Of a stretch of DNA of 64,000 nucleotides, positions 26,030-35,400 are shown one piece after another. This DNA is from Candidatus Limnocylindrales bacterium (GTDB lineage: Bacteria > Desulfobacterota > Binatia > UBA1149 > CAITLU01). The position numbers and the translations under genes were made by a program. The stretch covers positions 124,001 through 188,000 of the forward strand of contig DATNBU010000027.1 of the NCBI GenBank assembly GCA_035571835.1, read 5' to 3'. Numbering within the stretch: the first letter of the stretch is position 1; each line of letters starts with the position of its first letter. The notes beneath the pieces are model-generated. The model did not search any database, was not told the DNA's origin, and saw only the letters and a program-made list of their open reading frames with translations.

Positions 26030-27136
26030 ATGCAACGCGCAGTTTGCCCGAACCCCGCTCTTTCCGCACGTGTCAATGCGGTTTCTGCAGCGACAAGGAA
26101 CGTTCTCCCATCGCCGGGTGCGCGAGCCGGTCTCGATGACGGCGCGCGCCGCATCCGCGACGGAGTACGGGCGTGTAGCCGGGCCTGGCGCCAACGCTAT
26201 CCCGTCCTCGAGCAATGGCAGAGCGCCATCGGTCTCGCCCTGCAGCTGTTCGCGCTGTTCGGCATGACGGGCTGCGCGCTTCTGTACGCTCGCGGGATCC
26301 TCGGTGCGGTCGTCGTGGTGCCGCTTGCGGCCTTCTTCGCGTCCGTTGCGCACGAGATCGAGCACGATCTCATCCACAAGTGCTACTTCCCGACGCGGCG
26401 ACGGGTAGCCGACGCCATGCTCGCGATCGGCTGGCTGATGAGGCCGAGCACGATCAATCCCTGGATTCGACGTCGCCTGCACCTGGAGCACCATCGCATT
26501 TCCGGAACCGCGGGCGATGTGGAGGAGCGCGCGATCACCAACGGCATGCCGATGGGAGTCCGTCGCATTGCAGTGATGATCGACGGGCTTTTCGCGGGGT
26601 CGCTGCTCAGGCCCGTTCCCGCGGGGCAGAGGAGGCGAACGATCGTGCGAACGTTTGCGGCCTATTTCCCGCTCGGGCTGCTGCATTACGGAATCTTCTA
26701 TCTATGGGTGGTGGTACACGGCTTTCTGGGGCTGGCTTCCGTAGTCGGCCACGTCGTGCACGTTCCCGGCTGGATGAGCGGTGTCGACTTCCTCTTTGTG
26801 GTCTGCGTCGCGCCGAACGTGCTGCGGACGTTCGCTCTCCATTTCGTGAGCTCGAACCTGCACTACTACGGCGACATTGCCGTGGGCGATGTGCTCCGCC
26901 AGGTGCAGGTGCTCGACCGCGGCGTGTTCCTGCCGCTGCAGATCTTTTGCGCGAACTTTGGCAGCACGCATGCCATCCACCACTTCTACGTGCCGGATCC
27001 GTTTTACATGCGACAGCTGACCGCGCCGGTCGCGCATCGATTGATGCGGGAGGAAGGGGTTCGGTTCAATGACGTCGCGGCGATTGGGAGGGCGAATCGG
27101 TATGGAGCGTGGGGGCCGGAGGAGGTGGGAGCGTAG
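26030..27136 (+). CDS. Membrane fatty acid desaturase/hydroxylase-family protein
   Basis: 368 residues; the ATG at 26030 has GAGGAGGT close upstream. Three His boxes are visible: HEIEHDLIH (around residues 107-115), HLEHH, and HAIHHF near residue 310, the di-iron site of membrane desaturases, hydroxylases and carotene oxygenases. Hydrophobic spans flank the first box (LALQLFALFGMTGCALLYA, VVVVPLAAFFASVA), and two more lie between boxes two and three. It inserts double bonds or hydroxyls in acyl chains or related lipids. The divergent AraC gene and the direct repeats suggest that it is an inducible lipid-modifying enzyme. Confidence 0.85.
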   Translation: MQRAVCPNPALSARVNAVSAATRNVLPSPGARAGLDDGARRIRDGVRACSRAWRQRYPVLEQWQSAIGLALQLFALFGMTGCALLYARGILGAVVVVPLAAFFASVAHEIEHDLIHKCYFPTRRRVADAMLAIGWLMRPSTINPWIRRRLHLEHHRISGTAGDVEERAITNGMPMGVRRIAVMIDGLFAGSLLRPVPAGQRRRTIVRTFAAYFPLGLLHYGIFYLWVVVHGFLGLASVVGHVVHVPGWMSGVDFLFVVCVAPNVLRTFALHFVSSNLHYYGDIAVGDVLRQVQVLDRGVFLPLQIFCANFGSTHAIHHFYVPDPFYMRQLTAPVAHRLMREEGVRFNDVAAIGRANRYGAWGPEEVGA

Positions 27137-27261
27137 TCAGCAGTCCGGCGGCTCCCGGATCCTGCGGTTCGTATCGACCGCTCGTGTCGATGACGCTACC
27201 GGCGATGGACTTGGTGTTGCGATGCGCAGCACGGCCAGCGCGCTATGCCGCTACCGCACCA

Positions 27262-27279
27262 ACATTCCGCGGGGAATGT
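27262..27279 (+). repeat. 18-bp inverted repeat, left copy
   Basis: ACATTCCGCGGGGAATGT is the exact reverse complement of 28985-29002 near the end of the HNH gene. Each copy is itself a near-palindrome (ACATTCC/GGAATGT). Confidence 0.7.
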
Positions 27280-27385
27280 GACCCAGGCTTCGTCTGACGC
27301 ATCAGCGCTCAGAGTGATCGGTGTCTTGAGGACCAGCAACGAGATGGGCGGTGGCGACCGATCCGAACGGTTCGTCGGATCATAC

Positions 27386-27429
27386 ACGCGCGGCGTCGGA
27401 CTCAGATACGCGCGGCGTCGGACTCAGAT
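27386..27429 (+). repeat. 22-bp tandem duplication
   Basis: Two exact copies of a 22-mer beginning ACGCGCGGCGTCGG, followed by the start of a decayed third copy at 27430. It is non-coding. Confidence 0.8.
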
Positions 27430-27730
27430 ACGCGGGCGGCTATGAGTCTGAAAAGTTCGTCGAAAAACACGCGCCGCGTCGAACGCGGATCACGGCCGGC
27501 CATACCACTTCTGTTATCGAAGCATTGTCGCGATGTCGATTTCGCTTGACGCGATTATTGGCCGCTTCACGTCGCCTACAGCGAAGCAAAACAGAGCGCA
27601 TCCTTTTTTTCGCCGACTTCGCGCGTTGCGCCGCTCGGACCTCGCGCCTCACTGCCACAGACGCATGCTGGATGGTGGTCGCATCCTTGCGGAGAACGAC
27701 GCCTGAAAAACCCGTGTTACAAGGATCGTC

Positions 27731-29041
27731 ATGACGACATCCTTCGACAGCGTTGCAAAGCTCTCCGAACAGGAACTGCTCGATCACTTCGAGTGCCTCG
27801 TCGCTCGCGACCGTCGTACGACTGCGGCGCTACTCGTTGCGATCGCCGAGATCGATGAGCGCAAGCTCTGGGCCAGACATGCCTGCTCCTCCATGTTCAG
27901 CTTCTGCATGGAGCGCTTTCACATGTCGGAGCAGGTAACGGCCAAGCGGATCTGGGCTGCGCGCACGGCGCGTCGCTTTCCGGTCGTGCTGGACTTCGTC
28001 GCACGCGGCGAGCTGCATCTCAGCGCGATCCATCTGCTGGCGAAGCATCTGACCACCGAGAACCACCTGCAAGTGCTCGAACGCGCCACGCACAAGAGCT
28101 CGCGCGAGGTCGAGCGGCTGGTTGCCGAGCTGGCGCCGCGACCGGATGTGGCGTCGCGTGTCCGTGCGATGCCCGGGCGTCGCGGTGCGGACGCGGCGAA
28201 CGATGGGACGGCGGTTGCGGCCGATGGGACTTCGATGGATTGCCGACCGGCCGTCGGTGCGAGCGATCAGCGCACTTCGACAGACCGCGAGTCCGTCGGT
28301 TGCTTGAGCAATCGGCCGGCCTCCAGAGACTCCGAGGTCATCGGCGCCGCCATCGCTCCACCGTCACCGCAGCCGGCAAAAGTGACCAAGCCGGTCGTTC
28401 CGCTCAGCCCTCGCCGCTACAAGATCGAGATCACCGTAGACCAAGAAACGCACGACAAGCTTCGGTCGCTACAGGATCTGCTCGGCCGCTCGGCGACCGG
28501 TCGCGACGCGGCCGCGATCATCAGTCGTGCGATCGACGTGCTCCTCGTCCGGACACTCGCGCGCAAGGCCGGTTGCACGGATCGACCGAAGTCGACGACG
28601 CCGACGAACGCGGGATGCACCGATCGACCGAAGTCGACGACGCCGGCGAACGCGGAATGCACCGGCCGGCCGGACTCAATGGCGCCCGCCGCCGATAGAG
28701 CCGCTTCGCAGCGAGCACAGCGATCCCGGACCATCCCGGCGGCGGTGCGGCGCGAGGTATGGCGACGCGACTCGGGACGCTGCTGCTACGTAGACGGCCG
28801 AGGACGTCGCTGCCGCGAGACCAGCAACATCGAGTTCCACCACAGAGCTCCCTTCGCGATGGGCGGACCTCCTACGCTCGAGAACATCGAGCTGCGCTGC
28901 GCGGCACACAACCAGTATCAGGCGGACCTCGACTTCGGCCGCGCCTTCATGGACGCGAGGCGCGGCAATCTCACCGACGCGCGAACATTCCCCGCGGAAT
29001 GTCTGGCCGTCGACCGGGCGGCGACGGCGGCCGCGCCGTGA
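27731..29041 (+). CDS. DUF222-type HNH endonuclease
   Basis: 436 residues; the ATG at 27731 has AAGGA upstream. The N-terminal ~140 residues match the DUF222/13E12-type helical domain (LLVAIAEIDERKLWARHAC, GELHLSAIHLLAKHLT). A variable Ser/Thr-rich middle follows, then IEITVDQETHDKLRSLQDLL, a linker with three 14-residue repeats, and the HNH nuclease: VWRRDSGRCCYVDGRGRRC ... EFHHRAPFAMGG ... LRCAAHN (about 350-400). Such proteins are abundant, often multicopy, and include the REP13E12 repeats of mycobacteria. Their function is unproven. The linked RHH gene and the inverted 18-mers suggest a mobile or selfish unit. Confidence 0.87.
   Translation: MTTSFDSVAKLSEQELLDHFECLVARDRRTTAALLVAIAEIDERKLWARHACSSMFSFCMERFHMSEQVTAKRIWAARTARRFPVVLDFVARGELHLSAIHLLAKHLTTENHLQVLERATHKSSREVERLVAELAPRPDVASRVRAMPGRRGADAANDGTAVAADGTSMDCRPAVGASDQRTSTDRESVGCLSNRPASRDSEVIGAAIAPPSPQPAKVTKPVVPLSPRRYKIEITVDQETHDKLRSLQDLLGRSATGRDAAAIISRAIDVLLVRTLARKAGCTDRPKSTTPTNAGCTDRPKSTTPANAECTGRPDSMAPAADRAASQRAQRSRTIPAAVRREVWRRDSGRCCYVDGRGRRCRETSNIEFHHRAPFAMGGPPTLENIELRCAAHNQYQADLDFGRAFMDARRGNLTDARTFPAECLAVDRAATAAAP
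28571..28696 (+). repeat. Three 42-bp tandem repeats inside the HNH gene
   Basis: Units 28571-28612, 28613-28654 and 28655-28696 encode GCTDRPKSTTPTNA, GCTDRPKSTTPANA and a diverged ECTGRPDSMAPAAD. The first two differ at few bases. They form the linker before the HNH domain. Confidence 0.85.
28985..29002 (-). repeat. 18-bp inverted repeat, right copy (inside the HNH gene)
   Basis: ACATTCCCCGCGGAATGT, the exact reverse complement of 27262-27279. It encodes TFPAEC near the HNH protein C-terminus. The two copies enclose the HNH gene except for its last 13 codons. Confidence 0.7.
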
Positions 29042-29060
29042 GTCGTCGTCGGGAGTTCGG

Positions 29061-29222
29061 ATGTTCCCGGTGCGACGGCGAGGTGCGACGCGGCATCCGC
29101 AGGCCGTCCCAGGTTTGCCGGTTACGTTTCGGCTGCCGCCGAAGGTGATCGAGAAGGTGCGACGGCAGGCCAAGACCACGGAGCAAACAATGTCTGAGTA
29201 CTTGGCTGAGAAGCGGCCATAG
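29061..29222 (+). CDS. Small ribbon-helix-helix (CopG/Arc-like) protein
   Basis: 53 residues, starting 19 bp after the HNH stop, with GGGAG 5 bp before the ATG. The second half, VTFRLPPKVIEKVRRQAKT followed by MSEYLAE, is a textbook ribbon-helix-helix pattern: a beta strand with alternating residues, helix 1, a turn and helix 2. RHH proteins bind DNA as dimers and serve as antitoxins or repressors. It is short enough to be missed by gene callers. It may regulate the HNH gene or be its cognate partner (inference). Confidence 0.6.
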   Translation: MFPVRRRGATRHPQAVPGLPVTFRLPPKVIEKVRRQAKTTEQTMSEYLAEKRP

Positions 29223-29483
29223 CCCGAACAGTCCGGGCACGTCGATCGTGCGACAGTCGTGTCCAACCATCTGTGAATCGTTGAATGGCGGCTGCCCGAT
29301 TTTCTCCGCACACAATTCGCAATTTCCCGAAAAATTCCCCTCGCTGATTTGAAAAACTTTCCGTATGATCGCCGCCATTCCATGACACCCCAGCGCGCGT
29401 TCGTTCGTTTCCCCTGAGTCAAAAACCTGAGAGTCGCCTCGGCGGCCCTCTCCATCGTCTGCTTGTCGGAGTGCTCCAACTTT

Positions 29484-32400
29484 ATGGCGTTCTTCTCCCC
29501 ATCCGTGAACACGTCGTTCGCTGCATCGTTTCTGCTGGCACTGCTGGCATCGGCCGGTTGCGACTCGCCGCCGCCGAACCTCGCAGGCCGGCCTTCGCCG
29601 GCGCCGAACCCGGCAACCGAGGCTGTGGCGCCGCAAGCTGCCGCGAAGCGCGCCGACATCCGCGCCGATCTCGCTCCGTTCGACAGGTATCCGTCGGGCG
29701 AAACCTTCCCGCTTGTGTTCCGGTTCACGCAGCCGCTGGCACCGGCCGATCGCAGTGCTCCGTCCAACTTCTCGCAGATTCACGTCAATCCTGCTCGCTA
29801 CGGCGCGTGGCGCTGGCTGTCGGATTCCGAGCTGGCGTTCGACCCGAAGGAAGCCTGGCATCCCGACGAGCAGGTCGACGTTTCGCTTCATGGACTGGTT
29901 ACGTCCGACGGCACCCAGGCGGCCGGTCCGTCGTTTTCTCCGGAGAGCTTCCGTGTACGCCTGCCGGCGGCGGCGGTAAGCCTTGAAAGCTGTGAATTCT
30001 CGATTCGCAATCGCGCTCCGCTCATCCAGTTCCCCGTCGTGCGGCTGCGATTCAATTATGCTGCGGCTCCGAAACGCTCTGCGGAGTTCGTCCACCTGAC
30101 TCTGAAGAAGGGCGGGAACGAAGAAGCCCTGCAGACGACGGTGGCTGCGTGGGGAACGACGATGCAGATCATGGGGCCGGACCTGTTTCGCCCGGAGCTT
30201 CCGAGCGTGGTCCGCTTCGACCTTGAAAAAGGCCTGCCGTTCCTCGGCGGCGGCGCGCTCGAAAAAGGAATCGACTGCGTTCTGGCGACCGATCCGGACG
30301 CATGGGACAAGGCCGCGGAAGCGCAGAAGCCGGTGGCACCGCCGCCGCCGCTGGTCGTCGTCGTAGCCGACGAGCCCGCGCACTCGTACGGCGCAAGCGG
30401 CGACCGGCGCGAGCCGCTCGTCGTAAGATTCAGCGACGCGTGGGTAAGGCAGTATGTACCCCACGGAAAACCGAAGGGCCTCACTCTCGACAAGGGCCTG
30501 ACGCTGGACCCGGCGATCCCCGGCGTCTGGAAGACCGACGCGAGCAACGAAGACGCGATCGATTTCGTTCCGACCTCGCCGTGGCCGATCGGCCAGCAGG
30601 TGAGCGTGACGGTCGACGAGAACGTATTTCCCGCCGTCAAGTTCAAAAACCCGCGGGCAACGTTCGAGACGCCGCGATTCTGGGCGAGCATTTCGAGTAC
30701 CGAGCTTTACACCGATCCCGAAAATCCTTCCGTACGGCAAGTCACGGCCACGCTGGAGTTCTCGCATCCGACCGAAATCGGCGAGGTCGAACGCCGGTTG
30801 TCGCTTCAGATGCGCATCGAGCCTCAGAAGGACTTTACCGCGGCAGCGAGCCTTGGGTTCAAGCTGGAACCCGATCCGAAGATGCCGCTGGTCTACTATA
30901 TAAGGAGCAGCAGCATCGACCTGCCCGAAGAGAGGGGCGAGGTGCTGGTCGAGCTGGCGCCCGGAGTGCCGCCCGCCGAAGGCGGCACGCCGACCAATCA
31001 CCCGACCTCGTCGCGGGTCAGGATTCCGTCCAGGCGCGAGATCTTCCGCATCGATTCGACGTCACTGTCGGTCGTGAAGCGGGACGCCGAAACCAGCCAG
31101 CGCATTCTTACGATCGACGTTTCGGAACCGACGGCGCTCGCCGACCTGCAGAGAAACCTCGAGCTCTACCTGCTTCCCGATTGCCGAGATGAGCATCTCC
31201 GGGAGCTCTGCCGCAACCGCGAGCAGTTCGGCGACGAAGGTCTCGTCACCGAAGCGGTATTGTCGCAATCGGTGCCGGTCGCGCTCGCGCCTGTTCCCCG
31301 CGACGAGACCACGTTGCCGAAGACGTTTCTGTTTTCGTTCGAGGCGCCCGGAAAGCGTGAGCTTTTCGTGCGGGTGAAGACGGGCCTTCAGTCCCGGACG
31401 CAGTTCCAGCTCGCCCGCGAGTACCGCTCGATTCAGTACGCGCAGGCTTTTCCGCGGGACCTTCGCGTGATGCACGAGGGGGCGCTGCTCAGCCTGTCGG
31501 GGTCGCGCCAGCTCGGGATCTCGCTGTGCGGCGTGCCGAAGGTCGAGTACGAGCTCGCGCGCATCCTGCCGCGCGACGTCCATCATCTTATAACCGTCAC
31601 GTCGGGCAGCTTCGCCCGGCCGACCTTCAAGTCGTCGCACATCGCGCTCGACCAGCTCGCCGAGCGTTTCAACTACACCGAGGATTTCCCGGACCCGGAA
31701 AGCGGCAAGACCTACTACTCGAGCGTCGACTTCGGACGCTTCCTGTCGACCGGCGCTTCGCCGCACGGCCTGTTCGTTCTGACGGTCCGGGAGAAGAAGG
31801 ACGAACCCAAAAAGGAAGGAGTCAGCCAGGACGACTCGGAGGACGACTCGCAAGGTGACTCGGAAGACGCCTCGGACGAATCCTCGGGCAACTGCAAGGG
31901 CGAGGAGGACTGCAGCGGGGAGGACGAAGGCGAGTATGACGACTACGACGGCGGCGACTCGGAGCCTTCGAGCGCGCTGTCCGACAGCCGGCTCATCCTG
32001 CTGACCGACCTTGGACTGCTCGTAAAGGATACGCTGGCCGGCGAGCACACGGTTTTCGTGGTGTCGTTTCGCAGCGGCGAGCCGGTCGAAGGGGCGACCG
32101 TAAAGCTGCTCGGCCAGAACGGCGTGCCGGTCTTCACCGCCACCAGCTCGGCCGATGGCCAGGTGCATTTCCCTGCGACCCGCGACCTGCGCAACGAGAA
32201 GGTTCCTCTCGTCTACGTGGTCGAGAAGGGCGACGACTACTCGTTCCTTCCGTTCGGTCGCAACGATCGCCAGCTCAACTTCTCGCGCTTCGAGACCGGC
32301 GGCGTGTTCAACAGCGACGAAGCCGAAGGCCTGCGGGCGATGGTCTTCTCCGACCGCGGCATCTACCGCCCGGGCGAGGAGTCGCGTTTCGGCATCATCG

Positions 32401-35400
32401 TGCGCCGCCGCAACCTCGACGCGGCCGGCACCAACCTGCCGTTGGAAATCAGCCTGCGCGATCCGCGCGGCATCGAGATCCTGCGCCGCAAGTTTGCGCT
32501 CACCGACTTCGGCTTTGAGGATTTCCGCTGGAAGACCGAGGGCGCGCTGACCGGAACCTATTCGCTCGCGGTCTATCTGGTGCGCGGAAGAAAAGAGGAC
32601 AAGCAGGCGCTGCTCGGTTCCACGTCGTTCCGGGTCGACGAGTTCCAGCCCGACAAGCTGGCCGTCACTTCGCGCTACATCGAAGACAAACCCGTCGCTC
32701 CCGCTTCGGCTACAGCGCCGGCAGCGATGCCCGGCTGGGTTTCGCCGCACGGCAAGTTCGATGTGAAGGTGCAGAACCTGTTCGGCACGGCGGCGGTCGC
32801 CAACAACGTCAAGGGAACCTTGCTCGTCAGGCCGTGGGGCGGAACGTTCAGCGAGTTCCCGCAGTACAACTTCTACTCGCGCGACAGCGTCTCCGACCTT
32901 CCCACGCAGAGCGAAGACCTGGGCGAGCTCACCACCGGCACCGACGGGCTCGTGCATTTCGTTCCCGACCTGACGCGTTATTCCGAGCAGGCCTTCCGCC
33001 TGGAGTTTGCTGCCGAAGCTTTCGAGAAGGGATCGGGCCGCTCGGTGGTCAGCACCGCCGAGGCGCTCGTGTCGTCGTCGCCGCACTTCCTCGGCTTCAA
33101 GGCCGACGGAAGCCTCGACTTCATCGCGAAAGGCGCCGGCCGGAAAGTTTCGCTGATCGCCGTCGGCCCGGATCTCAAGGCTACCAGGCTCGCGGGCGCC
33201 AGACTGAAGCTCGAGCGGACGACGAGAATCTCGGCGCTGGTCAAGCTGCCGAACGGATCGCTCGAGTATCAGCTGACTCCCAAGGTCACGACGGTCAGTG
33301 AGAGCACGCTCGACGTCGATGCGGCCGGCAGTGATCTCCTTCTGAACACCGACGAACCCGGTGACTACAGGCTGCACATCGCCGACGCGTCGGGCGCCGA
33401 GCTGGCGGTGGTGCGGTACCTCGTCCACGGCGATGGAAACACGACGTTCCTTGCCGACCGTTCCGCCGAGGTCGGAATCCGCCTGAGCAAGACCTCGCTC
33501 GAACCGGACGAGGAGCTCGAGGTTTCCATCGACACCCCCTACGTCGGCTCCGGCCTGCTGACGATCGAACGCGACAAGGTCTACGCTGCGCAGTGGTTCA
33601 AGACCGACACGCTCTCGTCCGTGCAGCGCATCAAGGTGCCGAAGGGCATCGTCGGCAACGCCTATGTGAGCGTCGCGTTCGTGCGCTCGCTGGAATCGCG
33701 CGACATCTTCGCGCCGCCGCTCAGCTACGGCGTTCGGCCATTTTCGATCGCGCGCTCGGAGTACACGACGACGATCGACCTGACGGTGCCGCCCGAGGCC
33801 AAGCCCGGGCGCGACATGGAGGTAGGATACAAGACCAGCAACGCCGGGCGCGTGCTGGTCTATGCGGTCGACGAAGGGATTCTTCAGTTCGCGCGCTACA
33901 AGGTTCCGGCGCCGGTCTCGAGTTTCGTGCCGAAGCGGGCGCTCGAGGTCGATACCTACCAGATCCTCGACCTGCTGCTGCCCGATCACAAGATCGTCGA
34001 GGAGCTGTCGTCGCCGGGTGGTGACGAGGACGTCGGCCTCGGCAAGTTCAAGAATCCGTTCGCACGCAAGAAGCGCCAGCCGATGGCGTTCTGGTCGGGG
34101 ATTCTCCCGGCGGGTGCGGAAGGAACCGTGAAGATTCCGATCCCGGAGGATTTCAACGGAACGGTCCGCGTTATTGCCGTGCAGGTCGGCGCCGGAAAGC
34201 TCGGCGTCGCCACCACGCAGACGGTCGCGCAGCACGACTTCGTGATCGAGCCGCAGGCGCCGTACTTCGTCTCGCCCGGCGACGAGTTCGAAATCGGAGC
34301 AACCGTGGCGAACACCGTCAAGGGCTCGGGCAAGGACGTCAAGGTTGCTCTGGCGGTGACGCCGTCGTCGGGATTCGAGATCGTCGGCAGCAACGACGTC
34401 GAGCTCGTCATCCCCGAAGGCGAAGACCGCTCGTTCCGCATGCGGATGCGCGCGCGCGACGTGCTCGGGCCGCAGGACTTCCGCATCGACGCCAGCGGGA
34501 TCGACCGCAAGGAAACGGCGACCGAGACGGTCAGCCTTCGCCCTCCGCAGGCACTGCGCACGTCGCTGCAAGGCGGCATCTACCGGCCGAACAAGGACGG
34601 CGACAACGCCGAGAAGACCATCGCAGGCCTGCGGCCGCTGTACGCCGAGCATCGCGAGGTGTCGGCTACGATCTCGTCGTCACCGCTGACCGTCGGGCAG
34701 GGCCTCGTCACCTATCTCAAGCAGTATCCTTACGGCTGCACCGAGCAGCTGGTCAGCAGTGCTTTCCCGGCCGTGATTTACGGAGCGGATCCGGAGATCG
34801 GTCTCAGCCAGCAGGATGTCGAGCGCTTCACGCGGCGCGCGTTCCAGTCGCTGAGCAGCCGCCAGCGCGCCGACGGCTCGTTCGGTCTGTGGGACGCAAC
34901 CTCGTATTCGGACGTCCTGTTCTCCGTCTACGCGGTTCACTTCCTGCTCGAAGCCAAAGAGCGGTCGCTCGAGATTCCCGAAGCCGTCTACACGCGTGCC
35001 ATCGACTGGCTGGCGACGCTCAACAAGCAGACGTCGTACTCCGCTTACGAGCAGCTCGCCCAGGCCTACGCACTGTACCTGAGGGCGCGCACCGGCGAGC
35101 GCGTGACGACGCAGGCGCAGGCTCTCGTCGCCGAGCTCGATCGCCAGTGGCAGGCGTCGTGGCGCGAGACGACGATCGCGATGTTCCTGGCCGCCACGTT
35201 CCGTCAGCTGCAGATGGACACTGAAGCGAACTCGCTGCTGAAGAAGCCGGGACAGGTCTGGCACAGCCAGGGCTTCCCGTGGCCGCTGTCGGACGCGAGC
35301 GTGCACGGGTCGATTTATGCGTGGCTCTCGTCGAAGCACTTCGGCAAGGAAACCTGGATGTCTTCGCTCGACACGGTGCTCGGCGTGTCGGCGATGATCG

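Larger units (their letters stand above)
27137..27730. other. 594-bp non-coding region upstream of the HNH gene
   Basis: No convincing CDS. It holds one copy of an 18-bp sequence repeated inverted near the end of the HNH gene (27262-27279), a 22-bp tandem duplication (27386-27429), and a T7 tract near 27606. Base composition is more AT-rich in the last 200 bp than in its surroundings. It is probably the left side of the HNH-carrying unit. Confidence 0.5.

Noticed and set aside
27196-27387. Minus-strand 63-codon frame containing TFPAEC, as a remnant of a second HNH gene
   Set aside because: Only the 18-bp shared sequence matches; the rest has no HNH or DUF222 character.
31062-34652. Very long minus-strand open frame opposite the alpha-2-macroglobulin gene
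   Set aside because: It is the antisense of a GC-rich coding region. The plus frame has clear macroglobulin motifs and the minus frame has none.
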